Numbered from the stretch's first letter, positions 1 to 10,155 are shown. The stretch: DNA of 64,000 bases from Nitrospirota bacterium (GCA_016190245.1 JACPQY010000011.1:62001-126000), one strand, 5' to 3'. Translations and numbers: made by a program. Notes: generated by a model from the letters alone, not told the origin.

Positions 1-400
1 CAATCCCCGGCCGCACCGGCGCACCCAGCGGCGAGAGGCTTCCGTATCGGTGGAGCAACGCGTTGACGAGCGTGCCGCATGCCACGCCTGCGCCCGGATG
101 AACCACCATGCCGGCGGGCTTGTTGACGACCACGAGATCGTTATCCTCGTGGAGGATGTCCAGGGCGATCGCCTCCCTTCCCAGTTCGACCGCGGCCGGC
201 GGAGCCAGATCCGCGGTCACCTCGTCTCCCGGGCGAAGCCGGTAGGAGGCTTTCACCGTGTGACCTCCTACGCGGATTTCGCCTGCCTCGATCCCCTCTT
301 GGAGCCGCGACCGCGACAATTCCGGCAGGACTTGGCGCAGCCACAGGTCTAGCCGCACGGGCGGATCGGTTGGCCCCTCGAAACGGCGAACCGTCTTCAT
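1..400 (-). CDS. RluD-family pseudouridine synthase, N-terminal part (runs off window edge)
   Basis: Reverse-strand translation MKTVRRFEGPTDPPVRLDLWLRQVLPELSRSRLQEG...AIALDILHEDNDLVVVNKPAGMVVHPGAG...GTLVNALLHRYG: S4 domain followed by the RluD motif region. Confidence 0.85.
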   Translation of the reverse strand, partial: MKTVRRFEGPTDPPVRLDLWLRQVLPELSRSRLQEGIEAGEIRVGGHTVKASYRLRPGDEVTADLAPPAAVELGREAIALDILHEDNDLVVVNKPAGMVVHPGAGVACGTLVNALLHRYGSLSPLGAPVRPGI

Positions 401-452
401 CTTCACGGGGTCAATTCTGAATATTGACTTCTCGACGGATCGCTTCGCCCCC

Positions 453-1361
453 TCAGTCGATCCAAGGCGTCAGATACCGCAGGATTCGCTTCGGGGTCGA
501 ACGCCGGATCGCGGCCTTGAGTTCCTCGAGGCCCGCCCGGGCCGTTTCTTCTCCGCGGACGAGCGCGCGTTCGAGCTGTGAGAAATCGGCCCAGTGCACC
601 TCGGGCATCGTGGGACGCCACAGGAGATCGGCTTCCTCGCACAGGAGCCTCATGAGCCGTTTGCGCGCGACGAAGTTGGCGCGGTTGATGATCTCCAAGC
701 TGTGGCCCAGCTCCGTCACGCGGTCCAGTTCCTCTCCGACGTCCACGGCCAGCACGAATTCAGCGCCCAGTCGATAGGCCGGACGGATCGGCACTTGGTC
801 TATCCACCCGCCGTCCACTAGTGTGCGACCGTCCAGCCGGATCGGGGGCAGGAGCCCCGGGATCGCGGCGCTGGCCGCCACCGCCTGCCGCAACGGCCCC
901 TTCGTGAGCACCACTTCTTCGCCCTTGACGAGGTCCGTGGCCACCACCGCGAAGGGAACGCTCAAATCCTCGATCTTCACGTCCGGCAGGACGCTCGCTA
1001 TGATATCCATGTAGAGATCCTCGCGCACGTAGGACGCGCGGCGCATGGAGACAGTGTAGACGTAGCCCTTCTTCAGTGCCGCGGCTATCCCCGAGAACCG
1101 ACCGCCCTGTTCCTCCTGGAGCTGCTGCCGGAAGAATCCGATGCGGCTCTTGTAGAAAAGCGGCCCCGTGAGGAACCGCTTCACGCGTTCGGTGATCTCC
1201 GCGATGTCGTTGTGGACGATGTAAAGGGCCCCGATGATCGCGCCCATGCTCGTCCCTGTCAGGGCTTGAACCCGGATTCCGTTTTCCTTGAGCACCTTCA
1301 GGATGCCGATGTGGGCGAGGCCGCGCGCCGCGCCGCCGCCCAAGGCCAGGCCGATCTTCAT
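453..1361 (-). CDS. Patatin-like phospholipase (RssA-like)
   Basis: MKIGLALGGGAARGLAHIGIL (GGGxxRG), GTSMG (GxSxG), DGGWIDQVP (DGG). Confidence 0.9.
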   Translation of the reverse strand: MKIGLALGGGAARGLAHIGILKVLKENGIRVQALTGTSMGAIIGALYIVHNDIAEITERVKRFLTGPLFYKSRIGFFRQQLQEEQGGRFSGIAAALKKGYVYTVSMRRASYVREDLYMDIIASVLPDVKIEDLSVPFAVVATDLVKGEEVVLTKGPLRQAVAASAAIPGLLPPIRLDGRTLVDGGWIDQVPIRPAYRLGAEFVLAVDVGEELDRVTELGHSLEIINRANFVARKRLMRLLCEEADLLWRPTMPEVHWADFSQLERALVRGEETARAGLEELKAAIRRSTPKRILRYLTPWID

Positions 1362-1479
1362 GGCGACACCTTGGTGGCGGCAGTCCGCTCAGCGCGGACT
1401 CGGCGTCCTGCCTCGCGCGGCACCGCGACTGTCCTGTCGCAGGCCGCGGCGCCGCCCAAGGCCAGGCCGATCTTCATGG
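1335..1479. repeat. 29-bp direct repeat gccgcccaaggccaggccgatcttcatgg at 1335-1363 and 1451-1479
   Basis: Identical 29-mers 116 bp apart; one covers the patatin start codon. Confidence 0.9.
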
Positions 1480-1564
1480 GAACCGCTATCGGCTTTCAGC
1501 CATCAGCATTCAGCACGAACCTCGGAGCTGCAGGGCCACGAAAGGCGTTCGCAAGTCTCTTGTC

Positions 1565-1613
1565 ATGCCCGCGGAAGCGGGCATCCAGGCTGGATTCCCG
1601 TTTTCACGGGAAT
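1565..1613. repeat. Paired short inverted repeats (dRS3-like ATTCCC-N8-GGGAAT)
   Basis: ATGCCCGCGGAAGCGGGCAT (1565-1584) and ATTCCCGTTTTCACGGGAAT (1594-1613). Confidence 0.8.
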
Positions 1614-1694
1614 GACGGATGAGAGGCAAACGGGAGCGAGCCCTTCGCAAGTCGTTGCCGTCACGCTAACTCGCCGTCGGCCCACCGCTGACCA

Positions 1695-2294
1695 CTAGTC
1701 TTCCTGCAATTTCGTGTTCCAATACGCGGCGTCCACGAAGCTCAGGAAGGGAAGCCACTCCTTCTTCACAAGATGGGAAGCGTTGAACTTGGACGTGGGC
1801 CACCACGCCGGCTTTACCGGCGCCCTCACGAGCCTCATACCCGCTTCCTGCGGCGTCCGGCCTCCTTTTCGCAAGTTGCACGGGATGCAGGAGCAAACGA
1901 TGTTCTCCCACGTGGTTCTTCCCCCGCGCGACCGTGGCTTGACGTGATCGAGGGTGAGTTCGTTCTTGGGGAAGTGGGCGCCGCAATACTGACACGTGTT
2001 GCGGTCGCGCAGATAGATGTTGAAGCGGTTGAATCGCACTTCGCGGCGCGGGATGCGGCTGTAGGTCTGCAGAAGGATCACTTTCGGGATCCGGATGAAA
2101 CCCTGAATGGTCCCCAGCGCGCCGTCCCCGCGCGCCGCCGCCAGCTCCCGCCACGAGTCGAAATCGAAGATCCGAAGTTCCTCGTCCACCGCCGCGGCCG
2201 CACCCTTGTAGAGAAGCACCAGAGCCTTGCGGGCCGTCGTGACATCGATCGCCATGTACGACCGATTGAGAACGAGGACGGCGCTGCCGAGCAT
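1695..2294 (-). CDS. HNH endonuclease family protein
   Basis: RDRNTCQYCGAHFPKNELTLDHVKPRSRGGRTTWENIVCSCIPCNLRKGGRTP: HNH motif with zinc cysteines. Confidence 0.88.
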   Translation of the reverse strand: MLGSAVLVLNRSYMAIDVTTARKALVLLYKGAAAAVDEELRIFDFDSWRELAAARGDGALGTIQGFIRIPKVILLQTYSRIPRREVRFNRFNIYLRDRNTCQYCGAHFPKNELTLDHVKPRSRGGRTTWENIVCSCIPCNLRKGGRTPQEAGMRLVRAPVKPAWWPTSKFNASHLVKKEWLPFLSFVDAAYWNTKLQED

Positions 2295-2312
2295 GGCTCG
2301 TGGATCCGGAGG

Positions 2313-2660
2313 TTAGCGGCCCTTGTCCTTCTTTCGGTCGAATCGGACGGTGGCCGTCAGAGTCACTTCCATGCCATCCAGAACCTTCTTCGTTTCCTCC
2401 GCCACGTTGACGTGACGCAGGTAGTCGCCGATCTCCTTGGCCAGAAGGTTCAGGAACTCCTTCTGTGCTTTCTGAACCGATCCGACCGCCGCGCCGATGA
2501 TCTGTTGAGGCACCTTGCCCTCCCTCAGCACGCCCCGCACGGCTCCTTCCGTTGCCGAGAGTGTACCGAGCCCCACCGAGATGGCCCGCTTTAGCAGGCC
2601 ACCGGAGCGTGGAGCGGACGCGTCTCCATCTGGATCTGGTTGGCCGGTCCTCCTGGGCAT
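2313..2660 (-). CDS. Small predicted-helical protein, possibly phasin-like
   Basis: 115 aa, GLLKRAISVGLGTLSATEGAVRGVLREGKVPQQIIGAAVGSVQKAQKEFLNLLAKEIGDYL; coding-like composition. Confidence 0.45.
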   Translation of the reverse strand: MPRRTGQPDPDGDASAPRSGGLLKRAISVGLGTLSATEGAVRGVLREGKVPQQIIGAAVGSVQKAQKEFLNLLAKEIGDYLRHVNVAEETKKVLDGMEVTLTATVRFDRKKDKGR

Positions 2661-2767
2661 GACTGTCGGAATGTAGCCCCGATTCCGCTCGAATTCAAGC
2701 TCGCGGCAGTCCCCCCCCCGGCGCGTTCGGCTTCCTTTTGGCAGTGCCTTCTGGTAGTCGTCGAGGC

Positions 2768-4144
2768 ATGGAGAGCATTCTCGGGAGGCGGGCCCGCTCC
2801 CACCTCGCCCTCTGCCTCGCCGTCCTCATCGGGTTCGCGCCGGCGCGTAGAGCTTGGGCCGCGGGCTACACCGTGCCGGACACGGGCGCGCGCGCCCTCG
2901 GTCGCGGCGGCGCGTTCGTGGCGCACCCCACGGATCTCACTGCCTTCTACTACAACCCGGCGGGCCTCAATGCCGTGGAAAACGGCGCGCTCGCCGGCTT
3001 GTGGCTGATCCACACAAGAGCCTCCTTCCAACGCGCCCCCGAGGGGGGGACCACGTTCGAGAAGGAAGACAACGGCTCCGCCTTCTTCTTCACGATCCCC
3101 GCGCTCGTCGTGGCCCACGATTTCGGCGTGCCCCGCTTCAAGGCCGCGGCCGGATTCGTCACCCCCCTCAGCGGGGGATACAAGTTCGATCGCCGCGGTC
3201 CGCAGCGGTACTCCGTCATCGATTCCGAGGTCGGCGAGGCCTTCTACGGCGCGGGGGGGGCGTACGAGATCGTGCCGGGACTTTCGCTGGGCGTCGAAGC
3301 CCTCTTTACCTGGATCTACGCCCAGTTCGATCAGGCCTACACCGTGAGCCTCAATCGAGAAGACCACCCGGAGTCGGACGGTTTCTTCCACATGAACGCT
3401 GAGGCCGTGAACGTGCCCACATTCATGGTCGGTGTTCGTTACGCGCGCGGACGGCTGCACGCCGGCGCTTCCTACCAACCGCCCATCTCTCCGAAACTGA
3501 AGGGCGACGTGTCCGTCCAGCAGGACGCCGACTTCCAAACCATCCCGATCCGGATCGACGCCTCGAAGGGCATCACCGTGCCGCTCGATCTCCCCGCCCA
3601 GTTTCGGCTCGGGCTCGGCTACGAGGTGACCGCCCGCGTCTACGTCGAGGGCAACTTCACTTACACCCAGTGGGAGGATCTCCAGGAACTGGTAGCCGAC
3701 CTCGAGAGCAGCACGTTCACTCTTGCCGAGCCGATTCTCGGAATCATCGACAAGATCGACATCAACGACGTGGTCATGCCGCTCAAGTTCGAGAACTCCT
3801 ACGATGTTCGGTTGGGGGCCGACTGGCACGTTCTGCCCGCGTGGACCCTCCGGGCGGGCGGCCTCTACGAGACCTCGGCTATTCCGCCGCAGACGCAAAC
3901 CCCTTCCCTCCAAGACGCGCCTAAGCTCCTCCTGGCCACTGGCGCAACATGGTCCGTTGCTCGCTGGTCGTTCGATCTAGGCCTGGGATACCTCTTCTAC
4001 GAGGACCGCACTGTTGAAGACAGCGAGGTCGAGTGGGTCAACGCGCTGGAGGATATGAATCTGGGACCCGCCAAGTCCGTCGGCAATGGCACGTACGAGC
4101 ACGCCATCTCCAACCTCTCTCTGGCTGCAACCTATCGGTGGTAG
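2768..4144 (+). CDS. OmpP1/FadL/TodX-family outer membrane transporter
   Basis: Signal peptide then GYTVPDTGARALGRGGAFVAHPTDLTAFYYNPAGL, beta-rich, terminal aromatic YRW. Confidence 0.85.
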   Translation: MESILGRRARSHLALCLAVLIGFAPARRAWAAGYTVPDTGARALGRGGAFVAHPTDLTAFYYNPAGLNAVENGALAGLWLIHTRASFQRAPEGGTTFEKEDNGSAFFFTIPALVVAHDFGVPRFKAAAGFVTPLSGGYKFDRRGPQRYSVIDSEVGEAFYGAGGAYEIVPGLSLGVEALFTWIYAQFDQAYTVSLNREDHPESDGFFHMNAEAVNVPTFMVGVRYARGRLHAGASYQPPISPKLKGDVSVQQDADFQTIPIRIDASKGITVPLDLPAQFRLGLGYEVTARVYVEGNFTYTQWEDLQELVADLESSTFTLAEPILGIIDKIDINDVVMPLKFENSYDVRLGADWHVLPAWTLRAGGLYETSAIPPQTQTPSLQDAPKLLLATGATWSVARWSFDLGLGYLFYEDRTVEDSEVEWVNALEDMNLGPAKSVGNGTYEHAISNLSLAATYRW

Positions 4145-4227
4145 GTGGTGACACGCGTCTTGTGTCATTGCGAGGGAGCGCATCGACCGAAGAAACCTCG
4201 GACGTGCTCTATGACACAGATTGCAAA

Positions 4228-6324
4228 ATGAAGCCTGACCCCACGGTGACGTTCTGCAGGGTTTGTGAGCCGGGCTGCGGCCTGACCGTCACGCGCGATG
4301 AAGAAGGCCGCCCCACGGGCTTGAGGCCGGACCGGTCGCATCCCGGCACGCTCGGATTCGCCTGCGCTCTGGGGACGCAATTCCTCGCCACGGCCACCCA
4401 CCCCTCGCGGATACTCGCTCCGCTTCTCAGGGATGAGTCCGGCGAACTCGTCGCCGCGCGCTGGGAGGCCGCTCTCGACCAAGTCGGCCGAACCCTCGAG
4501 CGAATCCGAAAAGAGCACGGCCCCCACAGCATCGGCGTCTACATGGGTGAACCGGCAGGTTACGGCCTGATGACGCTGCTGGCCACCCCGGCGTTTGTGA
4601 AGGCCATCGGTACGCGCAACGCCTTCAGCTCCGCCCCGCAGGATTGCAACAACAAGTTCTGGGCCGCGCGCGAGATCTACGGCCACGAGGCAATCCACCC
4701 GATCCCGGACTTCGATCGCTGCGACCTCGCCGTGATCGCGGGGATGAACCCGATGGTCAGCAAGGGAAGCTATCTGTTCCTCCCCCACGGCATGGAGAAG
4801 ATCCGGGCCGTCGAGAAACGTGGGGGGCGCGTCTGGTGGATTGATCCACGGCGGACCGAGAGCGTACGATCAGTGGGACGGCACCTGCCGATTCGCCCCG
4901 GCACGGACGCGTTGCTCCTCACGTGGCTCGTCCAGCAGGTGGCACAGACACCAGGGTGGGCCGAGGCGGTGAAGATCACCCCTACGTTGAACCCTCTCCT
5001 GGCCGATCTGCCCGCCGTGTCGTTGGACGATCTGGCGCGCATGACGGATCTCGACCCCAAAGCCATTCTCTCCCTTCGGGATGACCTCCTCCAAGCACGC
5101 TCGCCCATCATCCACATGAGCGTGGGGGTCAACTTCGGGCCCTTCGGGTCGCTCTGCTACGTCCTCCTCCACGCTCTCATGCTGGGGTTGGGCAACGTGG
5201 ATCGCGACGGCGGGTGGCTGTATCACCCGTTCGGCCTTTGGCTGGGCCGGCACAGCAAACTCCTGGGGATCGGCACTCAACGCGCAAAGAGCCGGATCGG
5301 CGGCTTCGAACCCGTCCTCGATTCCCAGCCGGGCGCGATCCTCGCCGGCGAAATCCTCACACCGGGTCCGGATCGCATCCGCGCTCTGATCGTGATTGCC
5401 GGCAACCCGCTCTGGTCCATCCCCGGAGAAACGAAACTCAGAGAAGCCCTCAAGGCCCTCGACCTGCTGATCGTTATTGACCTCTTCCGCGGCCAAACGG
5501 CGGAACTGGCGCACGCGATCTTGCCCGGGCGCACTTGGCTGGAGCGGGCGGATTTTTCCACGCTCGGCACGGTGATCCAGAACCGCACGTGGCTCTCCTA
5601 CTCGGCGCCGGTGCTCGAGCCGTTGGGCGAATCGAAATCCGAATGGGAGATCCTGTTTCGCATCCTATCGGCAATGCATGTCGGCGGGCCCTTCCGAAGG
5701 CTTCTCCACGGGGCGCTCGCGCGGTGGGACCACGACCGATGGCTTGTCAGAGCCCAAGCGCTCCTTCGCCGACTTTTCGATCGCCATGGACAAGGGAAGG
5801 GCCGGGCGATCCCGGTCGCCGGTCCATCGGCACAGGGAAACGCGAGCCGGGCTTCCCTCCATCCCGATCACACACTCCACCTCTGCACCCCGAACATCCT
5901 TGCCGAGACCAAGCGGTTTGTAGCGTGGTTCAGTCAGATCCGCTCAGAAACCCCAAGCCTCCATGGAGAAGACGGCTGGATCCCCGTGAGCCTGATCGGC
6001 CGGCGCCGGTCGCTCATGTACAATAGCTGGCATGGATCGGACGGTCCCGGCGGGGGCGACGGCACCGCACTTGTCCATCCAGCCACCGCGGCCCGGATCG
6101 GCCTTGCAACGGGTCAGCTCTTGGAGCTTCGATCCAACGGCGGCGAGACGCTGAAGATGTCATGGGAAGCATCGGATGGCCTACCCGAGAGTGTCGTTTC
6201 CGTTCCCCACGGACTCACCACCATCAATGTCAATCGCCTGCTCCCCTCCGGTGCGGAGTGGGTCGAACCCCTGAGCGGCCAGCACATCATGACCGGAATT
6301 CCGGCCTCTGCTCGTCGCGCCTGA
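4228..6324 (+). CDS. Molybdopterin-dependent oxidoreductase with N-terminal 4Fe-4S motif
   Basis: FCRVCEPGCGLTVTRD...GFACALG; GMNPMVSKG, WWIDPRRTESV, C-terminal molydopterin dinucleotide-binding-like region. Confidence 0.85.
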   Translation: MKPDPTVTFCRVCEPGCGLTVTRDEEGRPTGLRPDRSHPGTLGFACALGTQFLATATHPSRILAPLLRDESGELVAARWEAALDQVGRTLERIRKEHGPHSIGVYMGEPAGYGLMTLLATPAFVKAIGTRNAFSSAPQDCNNKFWAAREIYGHEAIHPIPDFDRCDLAVIAGMNPMVSKGSYLFLPHGMEKIRAVEKRGGRVWWIDPRRTESVRSVGRHLPIRPGTDALLLTWLVQQVAQTPGWAEAVKITPTLNPLLADLPAVSLDDLARMTDLDPKAILSLRDDLLQARSPIIHMSVGVNFGPFGSLCYVLLHALMLGLGNVDRDGGWLYHPFGLWLGRHSKLLGIGTQRAKSRIGGFEPVLDSQPGAILAGEILTPGPDRIRALIVIAGNPLWSIPGETKLREALKALDLLIVIDLFRGQTAELAHAILPGRTWLERADFSTLGTVIQNRTWLSYSAPVLEPLGESKSEWEILFRILSAMHVGGPFRRLLHGALARWDHDRWLVRAQALLRRLFDRHGQGKGRAIPVAGPSAQGNASRASLHPDHTLHLCTPNILAETKRFVAWFSQIRSETPSLHGEDGWIPVSLIGRRRSLMYNSWHGSDGPGGGDGTALVHPATAARIGLATGQLLELRSNGGETLKMSWEASDGLPESVVSVPHGLTTINVNRLLPSGAEWVEPLSGQHIMTGIPASARRA

Positions 6325-6380
6325 GGCGGACTCTCCTTCGCTCCACAACCATCTCCCCGTGCCCAAACAGCCGGAGAAGC

Positions 6381-7433
6381 CTACTGCCGGGGGGGGGAGG
6401 CGTAGCGGAAGACGGGGAGAGGTTCGACGGTCGCTTCGCGGAGGCGATCGGCGGACGGACCGACGAGGACACGGGACAGATCCTCGTGTCGAGTGGTGAC
6501 GTAGGCGAGTGCGATCCACTCCGCCTCGCCCGGCAGCGGGGCCACTGAGCGCACCTCGCCGCAGGGTTTGGGATCGGTCGGTTGCAAGAAGACCGAATCG
6601 CCGTTCCGGACTTGGCCCGCCCCGGCGATCTTCAGTCGGCGCAAATGTCGTGCGGCTTGGCCGCGCTGAAGGATCCTCGTCACGAACTCCTGCCCCACGT
6701 AGCAGCCCTTATCGAAGCTGACGGCATAGTCCTCCAGACCGGTTTCGACCAGGAGGTTGGTCGCATCCATGTCCACGCCGTACCGCGGCCAGCCGGCCTC
6801 GATCCGGAGCCCCTCAAACTCTGCTTCTCCCACAGGCGAGATTCCGGGAACAAGACGGCTCAACGCGTCCAAGGCTTCCTCGGCGCGGTCACGTGACACG
6901 ACCACTTCCACGCCCGGCACGCCAAAGCGGTGGAAGCGGATGGCCTCGACTTCGATTGACCCAAGTCGCAGCCGAGTCGTCCAGACGGAGCCGCCTCCCT
7001 CCACCCCCCCACCCCTACTCTCCCCCTCCGGGGGGGAGGGGGGAAGAACGGCTTCGATGCCCACCCCCTGGAGTGAGAACACAGCCTTCGAGCCGCTCAA
7101 GTCTTCGAGTGCGACATCTTCCGAGACGATGAGCCGACCGAGCCCCTCCAGCAGGGGCGCAACGGGCGCGTAGAAACTGATGAGATCGAACCCGTCCCCC
7201 TCGCAAAGCACGAGGAAATCGGCCAGCACTTTCCCCTTGTTGGTCAGGAACGCCGAGTAGCAACCCTCCCCCGAGGCAAGATTGCTCACGTCGTTCGTCA
7301 CCATGTTCTGGAGGAACTCCCGCGCGTCCGCGCCGGTGACGCGCACGATCCCCGCCGAGGGCCAGACGTACAGTCCCCCCCCCGATGGGAGCCACACGCT
7401 CGTCGCGGGCGCTCCCTGCGACTGGCTGCTCAC
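6381..7433 (-). CDS. YgfZ/GcvT-family folate-binding protein
   Basis: VTGADAREFLQNMVTNDVSNL...; YAVSFDKGCYVGQEFVTRILQRGQAARHLRRL (KGCYxGQE signature). Confidence 0.88.
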   Translation of the reverse strand: MSSQSQGAPATSVWLPSGGGLYVWPSAGIVRVTGADAREFLQNMVTNDVSNLASGEGCYSAFLTNKGKVLADFLVLCEGDGFDLISFYAPVAPLLEGLGRLIVSEDVALEDLSGSKAVFSLQGVGIEAVLPPSPPEGESRGGGVEGGGSVWTTRLRLGSIEVEAIRFHRFGVPGVEVVVSRDRAEEALDALSRLVPGISPVGEAEFEGLRIEAGWPRYGVDMDATNLLVETGLEDYAVSFDKGCYVGQEFVTRILQRGQAARHLRRLKIAGAGQVRNGDSVFLQPTDPKPCGEVRSVAPLPGEAEWIALAYVTTRHEDLSRVLVGPSADRLREATVEPLPVFRYASPPRQ

Positions 7434-10087
7434 GCCTTCTCGACGATGGAAGAGAAGGCCTCGAGACCTCTGGTCAGATGCTCCGGCTTCCCGACCCCTT
7501 GCGCGAAGTCGTCCCTCCCCCCGCCCTTCCCTTCCACAACTTTGCAGACTTCTGCCAGCAAGCGCCGTGCAGAGAACATCCCCTGAAGATCGGGCGTCAG
7601 GGCCACTACGAGGTGCCCGCGGTCGGCCTGTCGCGTGGCGAGCAGGACGAGACCGGAACCGAGCCGCGTGCGGATCTTGTCCGAGAGGGCCCGGAGCTGG
7701 TCTGGCGTCTTCCCCTCCGCCGCAAACGCGACCACCTTCACGCTGCCGACCTCCTTTGCCGAGCCGATCGCCCGTTCCACGTCCGCATCGAGCGCGTGAG
7801 CGCGCAGGGATTCCAACTCCGACCGCAGGCGGCGGTTTTCTTCCACCAACTCGTCAATGCGCCGCGGGACCAGCGTCGTATCCTGAACATTCAAGGCCCC
7901 GGCGCTCTTCTCCAGAGCCTCCGTCAGGCGTTCCAACTCGCGCAGCACACCCTCTCCCGTCACCGCCTGAACCCTGCGGACGCCGGCCCCCACGCCTCCG
8001 GACTGCACGAACTTGAAAAGACCAATCTCGGATGTAGCTCGGACGTGCGTGCCGCCGCACAACTCGATGCTGAAATCCCCCATCTTCGTCACCCTCACGA
8101 CGTCGCCGTACTTATCACCAAAGAACATGAGGGCGCCCATCTTCTTTGCCTCGTCCATGGAAGCGCTCATGCACTCCACTGCCAGGTTCGCCCGGATCAC
8201 CGCCTGGACGCGGTCCTCGATGTGCTTCAACTCGGCCGGGGTGAGGGCCGCAAAGTGGGTGAAGTCGAATCGCAGGCGGGCGGGCTCCACAAGAGAGCCG
8301 TACTGGCGCACGTGCCGGCCCAGGGTTTCCCTCAATGCGGCGTGCATGAGGTGCGTGGCACTGTGGTTGAGCATCGTCGCGTGGCGCCGGACGGAATCCA
8401 CCACGAGATCAACCTCCGCACCCGGACGGATCTCACCCCGGGTGATCTTCACACGATGGACAATGAATCGCTCCTCGCCGGCCCCCACCGGATGCGTATC
8501 CACCACGTCGCCCTCGGCGTCGGCGGATTTCAGACGGCCGCGATCCCCGACCTGACCGCCGCCCATCGGATAGAATGGGGTGCTGTCGGTCACCACCTCC
8601 ACCGTGTCGCCCGCCTTGGCCTGCCGCGCGTCGCGACCCTTGCTCAGGAGGGCGGTGATTCGGGCCGGGTGTTCGAGACGGTCGTAGCCGACGAAGTTGG
8701 TTCGCAGTTCTCCCGCGCGGAGCAGCAGCTCGGGGGCCACACCGCCGGCGTCTCGCGCTTTCCAGGCGCTCTTCCCCATTTCCCGCTGCCGCTCCATCGA
8801 GGACTGGAAGCTCTCTTCATCCAGATGGAGGTTTTCCTCGTCCAGGATCGTCTTCGTCATGTCGAGCGGGAAACCAAAGGTATCGTAGAGGCGGAAGGCC
8901 ACGTCGCCGGGCAGCGTTGTCTTTCCCTCGGCCTTGAGGGCTTCAATCTCGACGGCCACGAGTTGGAGTCCCTGGTCCAGCGTCTCCATGAAACGCTCTT
9001 CCTCGCTCTTGATGACACTCGCGATGAGCGCCGCCTGCGGTGCCACCTCGGGGAACGCCCCTTTCATCAGGTCCACGACGCGGCCGGAAAGTTCGAACAG
9101 GTACGGCTCGTGGATGCCGAGTTTCTTGGCGTGGCGGATCGCGCGGCGCATGAGGCGGCGGAGCACGTACCCCCGCCCCTCATTGGTGGGCACCACGCCG
9201 TCTGCAACGAGAAAAGTCATCGCGCGGATGTGGTCCGCCAGGACGCGGAACGACACATCCATTTTCCCGTCGGCCCCGTAGTCGAGACCCGTGCGGCGGG
9301 CGACATCGGACAGGAGGGGGGTGAAGAGATCCGTGTCGTAGTTCGAACGCTTCTCCTGAAGGATGGCGACGAGGCGCTCGAGGCCCATGCCCGTGTCCAC
9401 GTGCTTGGCCGGGAGTTCGGTCAGCTTCCCGTCCGCCGCCCGATTGAACTGAATGAAGACCAGATTCCAAAGCTCGATGAACCGGCCGCACCCGCAGTTG
9501 GGCCCGCACGAGGGTTTGCCGCACCCCGTCTCCGCGCCCCTGTCGTAGTGGATCTCCGAGCACGGGCCGCACGGACCGGTCTCCCCCATCTCCCAGAAAT
9601 TGTCCTTCTCGCCGAAAGGCAGGACACGGCTCACGGGGACGCCCGTGACTTTCGGCCACAGCCCCGCGGCCTCCGCATCGTCCCTATACACCGAGGCCCA
9701 GAGACGATCTTTTTCGAGCCCGTACACGCGCGTGAGGAGATCCCAGCCCCACGCGATCGCCTCTTTCTTGTAGTAATCGCCGAACGACCAGTTGCCGAGC
9801 ATCTCGAAAAAGGTGTGGTGGTACGTATCCTTCCCGACGTCCTCGAGGTCGTTGTGCTTCCCGCTCACGCGCAGGCAGCGCTGGGAGTTGGCCGCGCGCC
9901 GGTAGGGCCGAGTCTCGACCCCTTGGAAGACGCCCTTGAATTGCACCATCCCCGAGTTGGTGAACAGGAGCGTGGGGTCGCCCGCGGGGATGAGAGGGAT
10001 GCTGTGCGCGTACGCGTGCCCCTGCGTCTGCGTGAAGTAGTCGATGAACGATCCACGGATTTCGGCGGAAGAGCGCGAAGTGGTCAT
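7430..10087 (-). CDS. alaS: Alanyl-tRNA synthetase
   Basis: HTFFEMLGNWSFGDYYKKEAI, RGYVLRRLMRRAIRHAKKLG, HSATHLMHAALRETLG, SIELCGGTHVRATSEIG. Confidence 0.97.
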   Translation of the reverse strand: MTTSRSSAEIRGSFIDYFTQTQGHAYAHSIPLIPAGDPTLLFTNSGMVQFKGVFQGVETRPYRRAANSQRCLRVSGKHNDLEDVGKDTYHHTFFEMLGNWSFGDYYKKEAIAWGWDLLTRVYGLEKDRLWASVYRDDAEAAGLWPKVTGVPVSRVLPFGEKDNFWEMGETGPCGPCSEIHYDRGAETGCGKPSCGPNCGCGRFIELWNLVFIQFNRAADGKLTELPAKHVDTGMGLERLVAILQEKRSNYDTDLFTPLLSDVARRTGLDYGADGKMDVSFRVLADHIRAMTFLVADGVVPTNEGRGYVLRRLMRRAIRHAKKLGIHEPYLFELSGRVVDLMKGAFPEVAPQAALIASVIKSEEERFMETLDQGLQLVAVEIEALKAEGKTTLPGDVAFRLYDTFGFPLDMTKTILDEENLHLDEESFQSSMERQREMGKSAWKARDAGGVAPELLLRAGELRTNFVGYDRLEHPARITALLSKGRDARQAKAGDTVEVVTDSTPFYPMGGGQVGDRGRLKSADAEGDVVDTHPVGAGEERFIVHRVKITRGEIRPGAEVDLVVDSVRRHATMLNHSATHLMHAALRETLGRHVRQYGSLVEPARLRFDFTHFAALTPAELKHIEDRVQAVIRANLAVECMSASMDEAKKMGALMFFGDKYGDVVRVTKMGDFSIELCGGTHVRATSEIGLFKFVQSGGVGAGVRRVQAVTGEGVLRELERLTEALEKSAGALNVQDTTLVPRRIDELVEENRRLRSELESLRAHALDADVERAIGSAKEVGSVKVVAFAAEGKTPDQLRALSDKIRTRLGSGLVLLATRQADRGHLVVALTPDLQGMFSARRLLAEVCKVVEGKGGGRDDFAQGVGKPEHLTRGLEAFSSIVEKA

Positions 10088-10155
10088 TTCGGGCTTCCTG
10101 TGGAGAGTACTCGGTTCGGCGCGATCATCGGGGGGTGGACCTTCTCGGGCAAGCG

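Noticed and set aside
2591-3913. 440-aa minus-strand ORF
   Set aside because: Antisense to the FadL-type porin gene; composition typical of a shadow frame.
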